Source: Comamonas resistens (GTDB taxonomy: Bacteria; Pseudomonadota; Gammaproteobacteria; Burkholderiales; Burkholderiaceae_C). Taken from it: a stretch of DNA of 64,000 bases. Position 1 is the first letter of the stretch. The number at the start of each line of letters is the position of its first letter. The stretch spans positions 1,922,001 through 1,986,000 of the forward strand of contig NZ_CP125947.1 of assembly GCF_030064165.1 (NCBI RefSeq), read 5' to 3'. The translations under genes were made by a program, and so were the position numbers. The notes below the pieces were generated by a model. The model worked only from the letters and a program-made list of their open reading frames with translations, had not been told where the DNA came from and searched no databases. Of the stretch, positions 27,139 through 35,930 are shown in pieces.

Positions 27139-27687
27139 CTATTGGGGCACCCGGATTACACGACTGAGATCTACGCCGAAACTTTGAGCCTTTAGCAGCA
27201 GCGAATGAAGTTGCTCCTCTGGGATGGACTTCTGGCGCGACAGCAGCCAAAAGTAATCCAGGCTACCGCCAATGACCAGAGAGGTCTGGTATTCGTCGTC
27301 TAGGCTGACAACGTTATAGCCGCCGTAAAACGGGCCAAAAAACGAGACTTTCAGTGCCGCTACATTGGACGGTCCTAAAAAGTGGGCTTTCCCCTCGGCT
27401 TTGCGCCATTCCTGCTTGCGCGCGTCAAATCCTCGATTCAGCACGGAAATGCTGCCATCCGCGTTGAGCTGATAACGTGCTGCCACTTGGATCAGATTTT
27501 TCTCAAAGTGGTGATCAATGCGGGCCAGCTCATACCAAGTTCCAAGATAACGATTGATATCGAAATGGCTCACCGGATCCACCCCACGAGGTACAGATAC
27601 GGCGCAGCCCGATAAAGCCAGCTGGGTCCCGACAAAGACGGCCGCTAGCGCTGTAGCGCGCATGAAAGAGCTTCTTGAAATATGCAT
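27139..27687 (-). CDS. Outer-membrane lipocalin (Blc-like lipoprotein)
   Basis: 182 residues. A lipoprotein signal ends LALSGC. The lipocalin fold signature follows: DINRYLGTWYELARIDHHFE, with VAARYQLNADGSISVLNRG and later LDYFWLLSR. Bacterial lipocalins bind lysophospholipids and fatty acids, and are made in envelope stress. The ATG at 27687 has a gagg ribosome site; an upstream in-frame start at 27783 is not needed. Position behind the fatty-acid-modifying operon suggests shared use. Confidence 0.88.
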   Translation of the reverse strand: MHISRSSFMRATALAAVFVGTQLALSGCAVSVPRGVDPVSHFDINRYLGTWYELARIDHHFEKNLIQVAARYQLNADGSISVLNRGFDARKQEWRKAEGKAHFLGPSNVAALKVSFFGPFYGGYNVVSLDDEYQTSLVIGGSLDYFWLLSRQKSIPEEQLHSLLLKAQSFGVDLSRVIRVPQ

Positions 27688-27810
27688 AAAGCGCCTCGAT
27701 AGTGTGAAGTAAACAGAGACCACGGCAGGCTCTGGTGTACGAGATTCAGGCTGAATGGCAACAGTGCATCGACGTATGCGCACTTGAAGTGCAAACGGCT
27801 GCGGGTGAGA

Positions 27811-28599
27811 TCACATTCCGGTGACACGACGTACCGCCGAGAAATACCAGCTATCGGGCAGGCAGCGCATGAGCTTCACCCAGCGCGTGAAGCGACGGGG
27901 AAAGTTCATTTCGAAATGCCCCAGCCTCCAGCCGCGCAAGATATGCTGAGCGGCTTCTTCAGGGCTGATGAGAGCCGGCATCTTGAAGCTGTTTTGTGCG
28001 GTCAAAGGGGTATCCACAAAACCGGGATTGATGATGGAGACTCCAAGGCCCCGAGGGTGCAGATCCAGATAGAGGTTCTCTGCCAGGTTGTTGAGCGCGG
28101 CTTTGGTGGGCCCATAGGCCAGGGACATGGGCAGGCCCCGGTAGCCGGCCACACTGCCGACCAGAGCCAGGTGACCACGCCCGGCCTCCAGCAGCATCGG
28201 CATGACAGCGTCCAGCAGTTGCAGAGCGCCGACATAGTTGACCGCCAGATGCTGCTGCATCTCCAGCAGATCGAAAGCTGTCGCGCGTTGCGGTCTGTAC
28301 CGGCCTGCGCAATACAGCACCAGATCCGGCGCCCCTGCATAAGCTTTCACCGTCGCAGTGGCCTCAGCCATGGTCTCGGGCTGGGTGACATCCAGCGGCA
28401 GGACCAGAAAGCCGCTGCGGCCAAGGGTCAAGGAATGCAGGGCAACTGCATCTCTGGCCGATACGATGACCCGAGCGCCTTGCGCATGTAGAGCCTCTGA
28501 GGTGGCTCGCCCTATGCCTGAAGAAGCGCCGACTATCCAGGCACATTTCCCTTGCCAGTGGGACAGCGGCGGATTGAGCCTTGCGTGCAGCAGCGACAT
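27811..28599 (-). CDS. Short-chain dehydrogenase/reductase
   Basis: 262-residue classical SDR. It has the cofactor motif VGASSGIGRA, the catalytic Ser in VGSVAGY, and Tyr/Lys in AYGPTKAAL; NPGFVDTPLT follows. The Arg after the second strand (SARD) suggests NADPH. The C-terminal 50 residues extend beyond the core with a basic amphipathic segment (FPRRFTRWVKLMRCLP), possibly for membrane contact. It starts 5 bases after the DUF3833 stop, so it is in the same transcript. It probably reduces or oxidises a modified fatty acyl group, but no substrate is known. Confidence 0.88.
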   Translation of the reverse strand: MSLLHARLNPPLSHWQGKCAWIVGASSGIGRATSEALHAQGARVIVSARDAVALHSLTLGRSGFLVLPLDVTQPETMAEATATVKAYAGAPDLVLYCAGRYRPQRATAFDLLEMQQHLAVNYVGALQLLDAVMPMLLEAGRGHLALVGSVAGYRGLPMSLAYGPTKAALNNLAENLYLDLHPRGLGVSIINPGFVDTPLTAQNSFKMPALISPEEAAQHILRGWRLGHFEMNFPRRFTRWVKLMRCLPDSWYFSAVRRVTGM

Positions 28600-28604
28600 C
28601 GCAC

Positions 28605-29165
28605 TTACTCCTTGATGAAGGACAGAGTCACATCGCCCAGGTGAACACCGAATTTGCTCATGACAGCACGGTTGAGCATGGTCCGCGCATCCATCAGATA
28701 CATCCAGTCATCCATACTCACGTTCCAGACCTTGCCGTTCACTGGCAGGGCCAGCACATAGTTCCAACGGAAGGCGTTGCCAGCCGTCTGGCCCTGAGCC
28801 TGCCCCACCACGTCGTCTGCGTTTCCGATATAGCGGCCATCACCCAGATACTTCAGGTGCCAGATGCGTTGCTGCGTGCTGCCGTCGCTGTAGACAAAGT
28901 GCTCGTCGAGCACACCTTCGTCGCCGTTCCATTTGCCTGTCATGCGCACGGTGAAGCGCTTGACCACTTTTCCGGATCTGTCCGTGAACAAGCCGTGAGC
29001 GGTCAATGGTCCGTTGAAGTACTGACGCAGATCCAGTTCTGGGCGCTCCTGGGCATATTCCTGCACAGACGGACCCGCGCAGCCGGCCAGCATTCCCATG
29101 AACGTCAGTCCTATTGCGGCGCGGCGCCAAGGCAGGAATGAGAAAGTACTTGTCATGGATTTCAT
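28605..29165 (-). CDS. DUF3833 lipoprotein
   Basis: 186 residues. The N-terminal signal ends LAGCAG, a lipobox, so the protein is anchored in the envelope. The rest is the DUF3833 beta-rich domain (LDLRQYFNGPLTAHGLF, FTVRMTGKWNG, DDWMYLMDARTMLNRAVMSKFG). The function is unknown. Its start codon overlaps the stop of the GPH-type carrier by 4 bases. Proteins of this family recur next to cyclopropane synthase-like methyltransferases and DUF1365 genes, so a role in handling the modified lipid is likely. Confidence 0.88.
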   Translation of the reverse strand: MKSMTSTFSFLPWRRAAIGLTFMGMLAGCAGPSVQEYAQERPELDLRQYFNGPLTAHGLFTDRSGKVVKRFTVRMTGKWNGDEGVLDEHFVYSDGSTQQRIWHLKYLGDGRYIGNADDVVGQAQGQTAGNAFRWNYVLALPVNGKVWNVSMDDWMYLMDARTMLNRAVMSKFGVHLGDVTLSFIKE

Positions 29166-30454
29166 TTCAGTCTCCAAGATTGGTGCAGGCGCTCGCCACG
29201 CCACAGGCAAGCCCAGGCCATCAGTTTGAACAGGCAGGGAAGGCCTCCATATGCCCATGCCAGTGCCTGCAAGCCGGCAGGGTCGGTCGTGCCGCTGCGG
29301 TATCCCATTGCGGCAAGAAGCGGCAGGCACAGTCCAGCTGCCAATGCCAGATTGAGCTTGGCAGCACAGGCCCACCAACCTAGATAGCGTCCCTCTGCAG
29401 AGCCTCCTTGGCCAGACTCGTGGATGACGCCGGTCAGTAAAGCCCCAGGCAGCGCCAGATCTGCCCCGAGGGCCAATCCGCTTGTCAGACAGATGATGGT
29501 GAAGATCCAGCTGTCGCCGGCCCCGAGCCAGGGGGTGATGGAAAATGCGATCACGCTCGCCAGCATGCCGGCGCGCCAACTGGGCGCCAGCCCCCAGCGC
29601 GAGACAGCCTTCACCCACAGTGGCAATCCCGCAGCGGCGGCACCGAAATAGCACACTAGAAGTAGTGGCCGCAGATCCGGCGCCTGCAAGCGATCCATTA
29701 CGAAGAACGGCAGCAGTGTGGCGGGTATTGCTGCTGCCACGCCATTGAGCATGAATACAGATAGCAGTCTGCGAAAACTTGCGTCCGCCCATGGTGAGGG
29801 CTTAGCAGGCTTGGTGTGCAGTTGCACGGTGGACGCCGGTATCGCACTGGACCGTCGCAGGCTATGCAGCCCCAGCAAGCTCAGGGCAAGCGCCATCATG
29901 AGCACCATGCTGGTTGCATCAAAACCCAGCCAGGTGGGCAGCACGCTGGCTAGGAGTACGCCAGCGAGAGTGGAACCTTCGCGCCAAGCGGTCACGCGCG
30001 CGCGCCAATCAGGCTCACCTCCCCAGCGCGTGCCCCAGGCCTGGTGCAAGATGCTCACGGCGCTATAGGCCAGAGTGCAGAGCAGCAGGCTGGCAGCCAG
30101 CCAGCCCAGCAGACTGGCTTGGCTGGCGTTTGGAGGATGCCACAGCGCAGCGAAGCCCAATGCCATGAGCACGCTGCTGAGCACCGCGGCCAGCCATGCG
30201 GTACGCAGCCCGCTTTGCAGCAGGCGATCGGCCATGCGTCCCAGGGCTGGGTCGAGCACCGCGTCCAGAGCGCGGGTGGCAAGCAGTACAGCCCCCAGGC
30301 CAGCCAAGGGCACCCCGGCGACCGCTGCATAGTGATGAGGCAGGTTGACATACAGCGGCAGCGACACGAATGCCAGCGGCACGCCGAGACCTCCATAAGC
30401 GAGCCCCACACGCCAGGGCAGCGGCTTGGATGGAACTGAGCTGTGGGAGGGCAT
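29162..30454 (-). CDS. GPH-type MFS membrane transporter
   Basis: About 430 residues and 12 hydrophobic segments. The pattern matches the glycoside-pentoside-hexuronide:cation symporter branch (MFS_2): ATRALDAVLDPALGRMADRL early and LALGADLALPGALLTGVIHE late. Known MFS_2 members also move lipids or lysolipids, and in this operon a lipid substrate is more likely than a sugar. ATG 30454 follows a gaggaga ribosome site; the longer open frame to 30586 runs into the preceding gene and is rejected. Overlaps the next gene by 4 bases. Confidence 0.85.
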   Translation of the reverse strand: MPSHSSVPSKPLPWRVGLAYGGLGVPLAFVSLPLYVNLPHHYAAVAGVPLAGLGAVLLATRALDAVLDPALGRMADRLLQSGLRTAWLAAVLSSVLMALGFAALWHPPNASQASLLGWLAASLLLCTLAYSAVSILHQAWGTRWGGEPDWRARVTAWREGSTLAGVLLASVLPTWLGFDATSMVLMMALALSLLGLHSLRRSSAIPASTVQLHTKPAKPSPWADASFRRLLSVFMLNGVAAAIPATLLPFFVMDRLQAPDLRPLLLVCYFGAAAAGLPLWVKAVSRWGLAPSWRAGMLASVIAFSITPWLGAGDSWIFTIICLTSGLALGADLALPGALLTGVIHESGQGGSAEGRYLGWWACAAKLNLALAAGLCLPLLAAMGYRSGTTDPAGLQALAWAYGGLPCLFKLMAWACLWRGERLHQSWRLK

Positions 30455-30467
30455 GGTCTTTGTCTCC

Positions 30468-31037
30468 TCAGCGCTTGCCCAGCAGTGCAGCGCGTAGGCC
30501 AGGCGCCGAAGTCTGATCAGACAGCCAGATACCAAAAAACAGGCGCGCGTACTCTGCATCCTGCAGGCGTGCGGTTTCGCGTCCATTGTGGAAAAAGCTC
30601 ACATCGCCGGCTCCGTCAGTCACGCCCAGCAGTCGATCCTGCGCAGCGACATCAGGAAAGGCCTTCTTCATCATCATCAGCCATTGGCGTGCCTGTGCTT
30701 CGGAGAAGCTGCCCACGCGCCGCATCTCGGCCACCGATCGCTCGGCGATGGCCTCACCCTCCAGCTTGCGGTCATAGACCAGCTCCAACGCGAACGGCTG
30801 GCGTGCATAGTCCGCCGGCTCGAAGTCCGCCTGCGCCCAGAGACGGGCTTCGTAGACCCGCAGACCAAAAAAGCGCAGCACGCCGCTTCCAATCAGGCGC
30901 GCCGAGGGCAGGGTGGAGCGCAGCTCCGCAGGGGCGGCAGGCGTAGCTGCCAAGAGGTTGTGGGTCATTAGAGTCATAGTGGGAGCAAGAAGGCTGGCGC
31001 TCCAGACCAGGGCTTGGCGCCGTCGAATGTCATGCAT
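30468..31037 (-). CDS. Chalcone isomerase-like exported protein
   Basis: 189 residues with an N-terminal signal (MHDIRRRQALVWSASLL) carrying twin-arginine-like residues. The domain is the bacterial chalcone isomerase-like fold (Chalcone_3): GSGVLRFFGLRVYEARLW, LELVYDRKLEGEAIAERS, FHNGRETARL. Relatives of this fold bind fatty acids. Start ATG 31037 overlaps the end of the methyltransferase gene by 8 bases. It probably acts on, or carries, a fatty acid in the periplasm; no isomerase activity should be assumed. Confidence 0.85.
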   Translation of the reverse strand: MHDIRRRQALVWSASLLAPTMTLMTHNLLAATPAAPAELRSTLPSARLIGSGVLRFFGLRVYEARLWAQADFEPADYARQPFALELVYDRKLEGEAIAERSVAEMRRVGSFSEAQARQWLMMMKKAFPDVAAQDRLLGVTDGAGDVSFFHNGRETARLQDAEYARLFFGIWLSDQTSAPGLRAALLGKR

Positions 31038-32301
31038 GGTCAGGCCTGCGCAAAGTGAACTGGACCACATCGGTGTTGCCCGTATCAAAGGCCGCTTCGC
31101 AATAGGCCAGGTAAAACCTCCAAATGCGCACAAAGCGCTCATCAAAGCCCAGGCTTCGCACCTCATCAAGGCGCTGCTCAAAGGCGTGACGCCAGCGTCT
31201 GAGCGTTTCGGCATAGTCCTTGCCAAAGCGCATCTTCTTTTTCACCGTCAGGCCGGCGCGTTGGGCCTCTTGCTCGAAGGCCGTAACGCTGGGTAACAGA
31301 CCGCCCGGGAAAATGAACTGCTGGATGAAGTCGGTGGAGTGCAGATAGCGCGCAAACAGGTCTTCGCGCAGGGTGATGGATTGCAGGCAAGCGTAGCCGC
31401 CGGGCTTGAGGCAGTCGCGTAGCACCTGGAAATAGGTACGCCAGTATTCATGCCCGACTGCCTCGAACATCTCGATGGACACAATCGCGTCAAAGGGCTG
31501 CGCCGCATATTCAGCCGCCAGATCCCGGTAATCCTGGTAACGCAGGTCGACCTGTGCCTGCAAGCCTGCTTGTGTGATGCGCTGCATGCCCCACTGCAGT
31601 TGCTCGCGCGACAAGGTGACGCCGGTGACCTGTGCGCCAAACTCGGTGGCCGCCGTCTCTGCCAGGGCCCCCCAGCCACAGCCGATTTCCAGCAGGCGCT
31701 GACCAGGCTGCAGTCCTGTTTCGTTCAACGCACGTCTTATTTTTGTGCGCTGTGCATGTTCCAGGTCGGCCGCTTGCAAGGGCGCACCGCTGAGCCCTTC
31801 GAACCAGGCAGAGCTGTAGCTCATGGTCGGATCCAGCCACATCCGATAAAAGTCGTTACCCAAGTCATAGTGGGCATGAATGTTTTTTGCGCTCCCCGCC
31901 CGCGTGTTGCGGCGAAGCAGGTGGCGCAGCCTGAATCCCAGGCGGCCCCACCAGTGGCCGTACACCAACTGCTCCAGGTGGTCGCGATTGCTGATGCAAA
32001 GTCGCAATAGCGCACTGAGGTCATGGCTGTCCCATTGGCCCTCTATATAGCCCTCGGCCAGTCCAATATCGCCCGAGCTCAGGATTCGGTCCAAAGCTTC
32101 CCAGTGCTGAACTGCACAGCGTGCGTCTGCTTCCGCTGCGATCTGCTTCGGGAAATGGCGCACTCGTCCATCAGGCAATTGCAAATCCAGTTGGCCGTGC
32201 GGCAAATGCTCCAACAGTTTCATGACGCGACTGGCGCTGCGTGGTAGGGAGCGCGCTGAACCGGCGGACTTGTTCAGTAGGGGGGCAGTGGTCGTGTTCA
32301 T
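31030..32301 (-). CDS. Cyclopropane-fatty-acid synthase-like methyltransferase
   Basis: 423 residues. SAM-dependent enzyme that adds a methylene or methyl carbon to the double bond of a membrane phospholipid acyl chain. The SAM site LLEIGCGWGALAE and the family motifs HYDLGNDFYRMWLDPTMSYS and SIEMFEAVGHEYW are all present, as is QQFIFPGGLLPS. This second-operon type, next to an FAD oxidoreductase and DUF1365, differs in context from stand-alone Cfa enzymes. In Rhodobacter such genes belong to the singlet-oxygen regulon and to methylated/furan fatty-acid synthesis (recalled, not checked). ATGA overlap with DUF1365. Confidence 0.92.
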   Translation of the reverse strand: MNTTTAPLLNKSAGSARSLPRSASRVMKLLEHLPHGQLDLQLPDGRVRHFPKQIAAEADARCAVQHWEALDRILSSGDIGLAEGYIEGQWDSHDLSALLRLCISNRDHLEQLVYGHWWGRLGFRLRHLLRRNTRAGSAKNIHAHYDLGNDFYRMWLDPTMSYSSAWFEGLSGAPLQAADLEHAQRTKIRRALNETGLQPGQRLLEIGCGWGALAETAATEFGAQVTGVTLSREQLQWGMQRITQAGLQAQVDLRYQDYRDLAAEYAAQPFDAIVSIEMFEAVGHEYWRTYFQVLRDCLKPGGYACLQSITLREDLFARYLHSTDFIQQFIFPGGLLPSVTAFEQEAQRAGLTVKKKMRFGKDYAETLRRWRHAFEQRLDEVRSLGFDERFVRIWRFYLAYCEAAFDTGNTDVVQFTLRRPDHA

Positions 32302-33050
32302 CGTGTTACAAAGCGCTTGGGCGCAGGTGGTTTGCGATGGAAAGGAAGCCGCTTTGCCCACAGGCGCAGTGCCTGCCAGTGGATGTGGAAGATGACTCCG
32401 AGTGTCATCAGCGGCGTGCCGAAGAAAGCCTGGCGCACTGTGGAAGTGTTCAAGCGATGCAGTGTCCCTTCGACGCCCGTGCGCAGCAGCGGCCCTGTCT
32501 CGTCGTAGAGATCCACGAGCGCCAGATTGGTGCTTTCACTGCGTTTGAAGCGGAAGCGATACTCTCCCTGGGTCTCGCAAAATGGTGAGACATGAAAGCA
32601 CTTGTGCGCCACATGCTCGCAATCCCAGGCGAGCTGAGGTCCTGCGAGAAGATAGGCATGACGCTCACCAAAGGTGTTGTTGACCTCGGCCAGGATTGCT
32701 GCCAGCGAGCCATCTGCTCGGTGTGCGTACCAGAAACTCACCGGCTTGAAGGCATAGCCCAGCACGCGGGGAAAGGTATGCAGCCAGATTTCTCCATCTG
32801 CATCCCGGATACCTTCATCCTGCAACAGCTTTTCGAACCAGGCCAAAGAGTCGCAGCTGCCGTCGCCATGATCGCTGTCATGAAAGCTGAGCCAGCCGCG
32901 CCGATTGCGCCGCAGCACTGCAACCGGATGCTCACGCAGGCTTCGCATGGGAAGCAGCAGAAAATATCCGGGGTAACGGAATGCATGCTCGACTGGCCGA
33001 AGCCGGCGATGCCAGATATGGCCAAAGCCAATCAGAGGAGGAACGCTCAT
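32298..33050 (-). CDS. DUF1365 protein
   Basis: 250 residues of the DUF1365 family (COG3496). Typical features are FGHIWHRRLRPVEHAFRYP at the N-terminus, LGYAFKPVSFWYAHRADG, and a core of beta strands with conserved HKCFHVSPF. The activity is unknown. The gene is almost always found between the FAD oxidoreductase and the cyclopropane synthase-like gene, as here. It overlaps both by 4 bases (ATGA), which implies fixed stoichiometry of a three-protein lipid-modifying set. Confidence 0.92.
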   Translation of the reverse strand: MSVPPLIGFGHIWHRRLRPVEHAFRYPGYFLLLPMRSLREHPVAVLRRNRRGWLSFHDSDHGDGSCDSLAWFEKLLQDEGIRDADGEIWLHTFPRVLGYAFKPVSFWYAHRADGSLAAILAEVNNTFGERHAYLLAGPQLAWDCEHVAHKCFHVSPFCETQGEYRFRFKRSESTNLALVDLYDETGPLLRTGVEGTLHRLNTSTVRQAFFGTPLMTLGVIFHIHWQALRLWAKRLPFHRKPPAPKRFVTR

Positions 33051-34396
33051 AGAGCTTCCTCCAAGATGGCCCCTGGGAGCACTGGTTGCTGTGTGTGGCT
33101 CAGAGAGTGGAGCACTCCATCGGCAGCTTCGAGACCTGAGCGTAAGCCATCTTCATGAAACCCATAGCCACACCAAGCGCCACAAAACCAAGTATTGCGC
33201 CTACCTTGTAACTCACCAACACGCTGTTGTGCAAAGATCGCAGCCTGGTCGAAAACAGGGTGGCTGTACTGAATACGCGCATGAACTTTGTTCTCTGCGA
33301 CTGGTCGAGTTGGATTCAGTGAAACCAGTACGGGTTGCTGCCAAGGCAGGGGCTGTAAACGGTTGATCAGATAGTGCAGACAGACACCGGCATTCTCTGC
33401 GCTGAGAGAGGGTGCACGTTCGTAGTTCCAGGCCGCCCAGGCTGCCTGGCGTTGGGGCAGCACGGCTGTATCGGTATGCAGAACTGCTTCATTGGGCTGG
33501 TATCGAATTCCACCTAGCACTGCACGCTCCAACGGTGTCGCATCTTGACCCAGCAAACGCAACGCCTGGTCACTGTGACAGGCCAAAACAACCGCATCAA
33601 AATGCTCCGACCCATGGGGCATCTGCAGCATGACCCCATGCGTATCGCGCTTCAAACTCAGCACTGGGGTGTCCAATCTGGTTTCATGCCGACCACCCTG
33701 CTTAATTCGGGCAATCATGCGACGCACGTATTGCTGAGAACCGCCGCGCACGGTGTACCACTGAGGCCGGTGGGTGACCTGGATCAGTCCATGGTTGTGG
33801 CAAAAGCGAATCAAGGTGGCGATGGGAAAGCGCAGCATCTGATCCGTAGGGCAGGACCAGATGCATCCAATCATGGGCAGCAGATAGTCGCTGCGAAACG
33901 CTTTACCGAAGCCATGCTGGTCCAGAAAATCCTCTATTGACGCATTGAGCTGTGCCTCGATCTGGCGTTCTGCGATATCTGTGGTCAGGCGGTTGAAGCG
34001 CAAGATCTCGAGCAGCATGCCGATAAAGCGGGGACGCAGCAGATTTCTGCGTTGAGCGAAAACTCCTCCTAAGGAGCTGCCGCTCCACTCTAGTCCGCAC
34101 CTGCCATTGACGCTGGGAACTTGAACTGAAAAAGACATCTCGGAAGGTGCCGTTTCCACATTGAGTTCACTAAACAGCTGCGTGAGCATGGGGTAGGTAC
34201 GATGATTGAATACTAGGAATCCTGTATCTACGCCATGGCTTACATCATCAAGGCAGAGCTCTAACGTGTTGGCATGTCCGCCGAAATGGCTGGTCGCTTC
34301 GATTAAGCAAACGCCGTGCGATGCTTGGGAGGTAGCCAGACGAAAGGCGGCGGCCAGACCGGATATACCCGAACCGATAACAGCTATGCGAGGCAT
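33047..34396 (-). CDS. FAD-dependent oxidoreductase (amine-oxidase fold, COG2907)
   Basis: 449 residues, first gene of the operon. The FAD-binding motif PRIAVIGSGISGLAAAFRL is at the N-terminus, followed by GGHANT and DTGFLVFNHRTYP. The C-terminal FAD segment is WFCGAWCGYGFHEDG. Proteins of this group sit with DUF1365 and cyclopropane synthase-like methyltransferases and probably oxidise or desaturate the methylated acyl chain (inference). ATG 34396 has an aaggag ribosome site. The promoter lies just upstream, with a palindrome over its start (34452-34474). Confidence 0.9.
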   Translation of the reverse strand: MPRIAVIGSGISGLAAAFRLATSQASHGVCLIEATSHFGGHANTLELCLDDVSHGVDTGFLVFNHRTYPMLTQLFSELNVETAPSEMSFSVQVPSVNGRCGLEWSGSSLGGVFAQRRNLLRPRFIGMLLEILRFNRLTTDIAERQIEAQLNASIEDFLDQHGFGKAFRSDYLLPMIGCIWSCPTDQMLRFPIATLIRFCHNHGLIQVTHRPQWYTVRGGSQQYVRRMIARIKQGGRHETRLDTPVLSLKRDTHGVMLQMPHGSEHFDAVVLACHSDQALRLLGQDATPLERAVLGGIRYQPNEAVLHTDTAVLPQRQAAWAAWNYERAPSLSAENAGVCLHYLINRLQPLPWQQPVLVSLNPTRPVAENKVHARIQYSHPVFDQAAIFAQQRVGELQGRRNTWFCGAWCGYGFHEDGLRSGLEAADGVLHSLSHTQQPVLPGAILEEAL

Positions 34397-34451
34397 GAAA
34401 GCTCCTTGAAGTATTGGGTGAATACTCAAAAAAACCAAAGAGATCAAATCT

Positions 34452-34474
34452 TGAACTGCTCAGTTCAGATTATA
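34452..34474 (-). promoter_or_regulatory. Operon promoter with TetR-type palindrome
   Basis: TGAACTGCTCAGTTCA (34452-34467) is a perfect palindrome of two 7-base arms with a 2-base centre. Immediately upstream on the minus strand lies a perfect TATAAT (34474-34469), so the palindrome covers the expected transcription start of the FAD oxidoreductase operon. No good -35 is seen for this -10. The site sits in the 145-base gap shared with the divergent TetR gene and fits repressor blockage of both promoters. Confidence 0.6.
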
Positions 34475-34541
34475 AACCTTAAATTTCAAATTTGCACTAC
34501 CTGGTGTGCAAGATGATCTTGTGCGTCCTAGAATGTTGGTC

Positions 34542-35177
34542 ATGAACGCTCGGTCAACAATCAAAGAACAAATTCAACGTGTACGGGAAGAGGCTGTCGT
34601 GGCGGCGGTGAACCGCCTTTTGGCGACTAAGGGCTACGACGCGATGACGGTGGATGAGGTCGCTGCGGAAGCAGGAGTCGCCAAGGCCAGTCTGTACAAG
34701 TTGTTTACTTCCAAAGAAGAGCTAGCCGGCGCAGCGATGGTCGGCGTGCTAGATCGTGCTTTGAGTTTTGTGGATGGCTTGCGCCGAGAGGCCGAGCAGG
34801 TAGCCGAATCCGGTCAGAGCACTCCTGCGCTGGATCAGCTCAAAGCGGTCGTGCGGTGGGCTATGCAAACGCAACTGGAAGGACAAATGCCCTCACTTCC
34901 GGCCCAAAATTCGAGTCTCAGCGCATCATTGCAATCGAACGACGAGTACATGGATCGACTCATTGCGTTGAGCAATAGGCTCAGTACGTGGATTACCGAA
35001 GCCCAGACAGGTGGTCATTTGCAGTTGCGACTACCCGCTGAACTAGTGCTCTACACTCTGTTCGCGCGCGCCTGCGATCCGGTCGTGGCTTTGCTCAAGG
35101 AGTCGGGCCAATACACGCATGACCAGATCATCGACTGGGTTACAAGCACGACTTTCGATGGTTTGGCCGCGAGATAG
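34542..35177 (+). CDS. TetR-family repressor
   Basis: About 211 residues. The N-terminal helix-turn-helix is typical (LLATKGYDAMTVDEVAAEAG, VAKASLYKLFTSKEELAG). The C-terminal ligand domain is less conserved. Starts at 34533 and 34542 are both possible; the second is chosen because it begins nearest the first helix. It is divergent from the lipid-modification operon and shares a short promoter region with a palindrome, so that operon is the expected target. The ligand may be a fatty acid or acyl-CoA (inference). Confidence 0.88.
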   Translation: MNARSTIKEQIQRVREEAVVAAVNRLLATKGYDAMTVDEVAAEAGVAKASLYKLFTSKEELAGAAMVGVLDRALSFVDGLRREAEQVAESGQSTPALDQLKAVVRWAMQTQLEGQMPSLPAQNSSLSASLQSNDEYMDRLIALSNRLSTWITEAQTGGHLQLRLPAELVLYTLFARACDPVVALLKESGQYTHDQIIDWVTSTTFDGLAAR

Positions 35178-35280
35178 CGCTGCTCTCTCTTTACTTTAGG
35201 GTTCGGAAGATTCGGACGATATTGATGGTGGGAAAGCCATCTCTTGCCACCGTGGCAAAAATCGCCTCTAACGCCAATTG

Positions 35281-35778
35281 CTAGGATGCAGAGTCATTCG
35301 TGTGTACTGACTTTGCAGGCGCCGATACCCTACGGCGCAACCAGCGCATCAAGACCCCAAGCAACGGCAATTTCTCGTACAACTCTTCTGCGGTGTCCCA
35401 GTAATCACGGTGGTGTGTTACGCGGCCTTCGCAATCGAAGCAAACAGAAGAAGCGCCGCGAATGCACTGCTCAACCTCGGATCGCCAGTGACCCAGCCGA
35501 AAACGGAACTCCCATTCCAGAAATGCGTGATGGCCTTGCACCAGAGTCTGGGTAACTACAAAGTGTGGCTCCTGCAACGAGGAAAACATGTGTTCAAAAA
35601 TGCTGGCGATCGCTGCCACCCCACGAACTTCGTTGAAGGGATCTTTGAAGTAGGCATCCGCCGCATAGTACGCGTCAAGCCGTTGTAGATGTTCTCCTGT
35701 CAGCCCTTCGTAGAACTCGACAAGCCTTTGAACAGCAACCCGACTGTCGTGGTTGCACGAAAATTTGTCCACATTCAT
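35281..35778 (-). CDS. NTF2/SnoaL-like protein
   Basis: 165 residues with the nuclear-transport-factor-2-like cone fold: RLVEFYEGLTGEHLQRLDAY, ADAYFKDPFNEVRG, FLEWEFRFRLGHW, and RVTHHRDYWDTAEELYEKLP. No catalytic residues can be named with certainty. NTF2-like genes occur beside the FAD oxidoreductase/DUF1365/cyclopropane synthase-like set in other proteobacteria (recalled), so this gene is probably part of the same function although it is separated here by the TetR gene. It ends 104 bases from the TetR stop in converging orientation. Confidence 0.8.
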   Translation of the reverse strand: MNVDKFSCNHDSRVAVQRLVEFYEGLTGEHLQRLDAYYAADAYFKDPFNEVRGVAAIASIFEHMFSSLQEPHFVVTQTLVQGHHAFLEWEFRFRLGHWRSEVEQCIRGASSVCFDCEGRVTHHRDYWDTAEELYEKLPLLGVLMRWLRRRVSAPAKSVHTNDSAS

Positions 35779-35930
35779 TGACTACCACCTGATGCTAAGC
35801 GCGTTATTAGGACAAGGTGAGCATAAAACACAGGCTTAAGAAGCAGGCTTAAATTGCAACTCCCAAATAATAGTCGTCGCTCTGGTATAGCTAGGAGACT
35901 TTACTTGTGCTCTACCGGGACTCATTTAGT

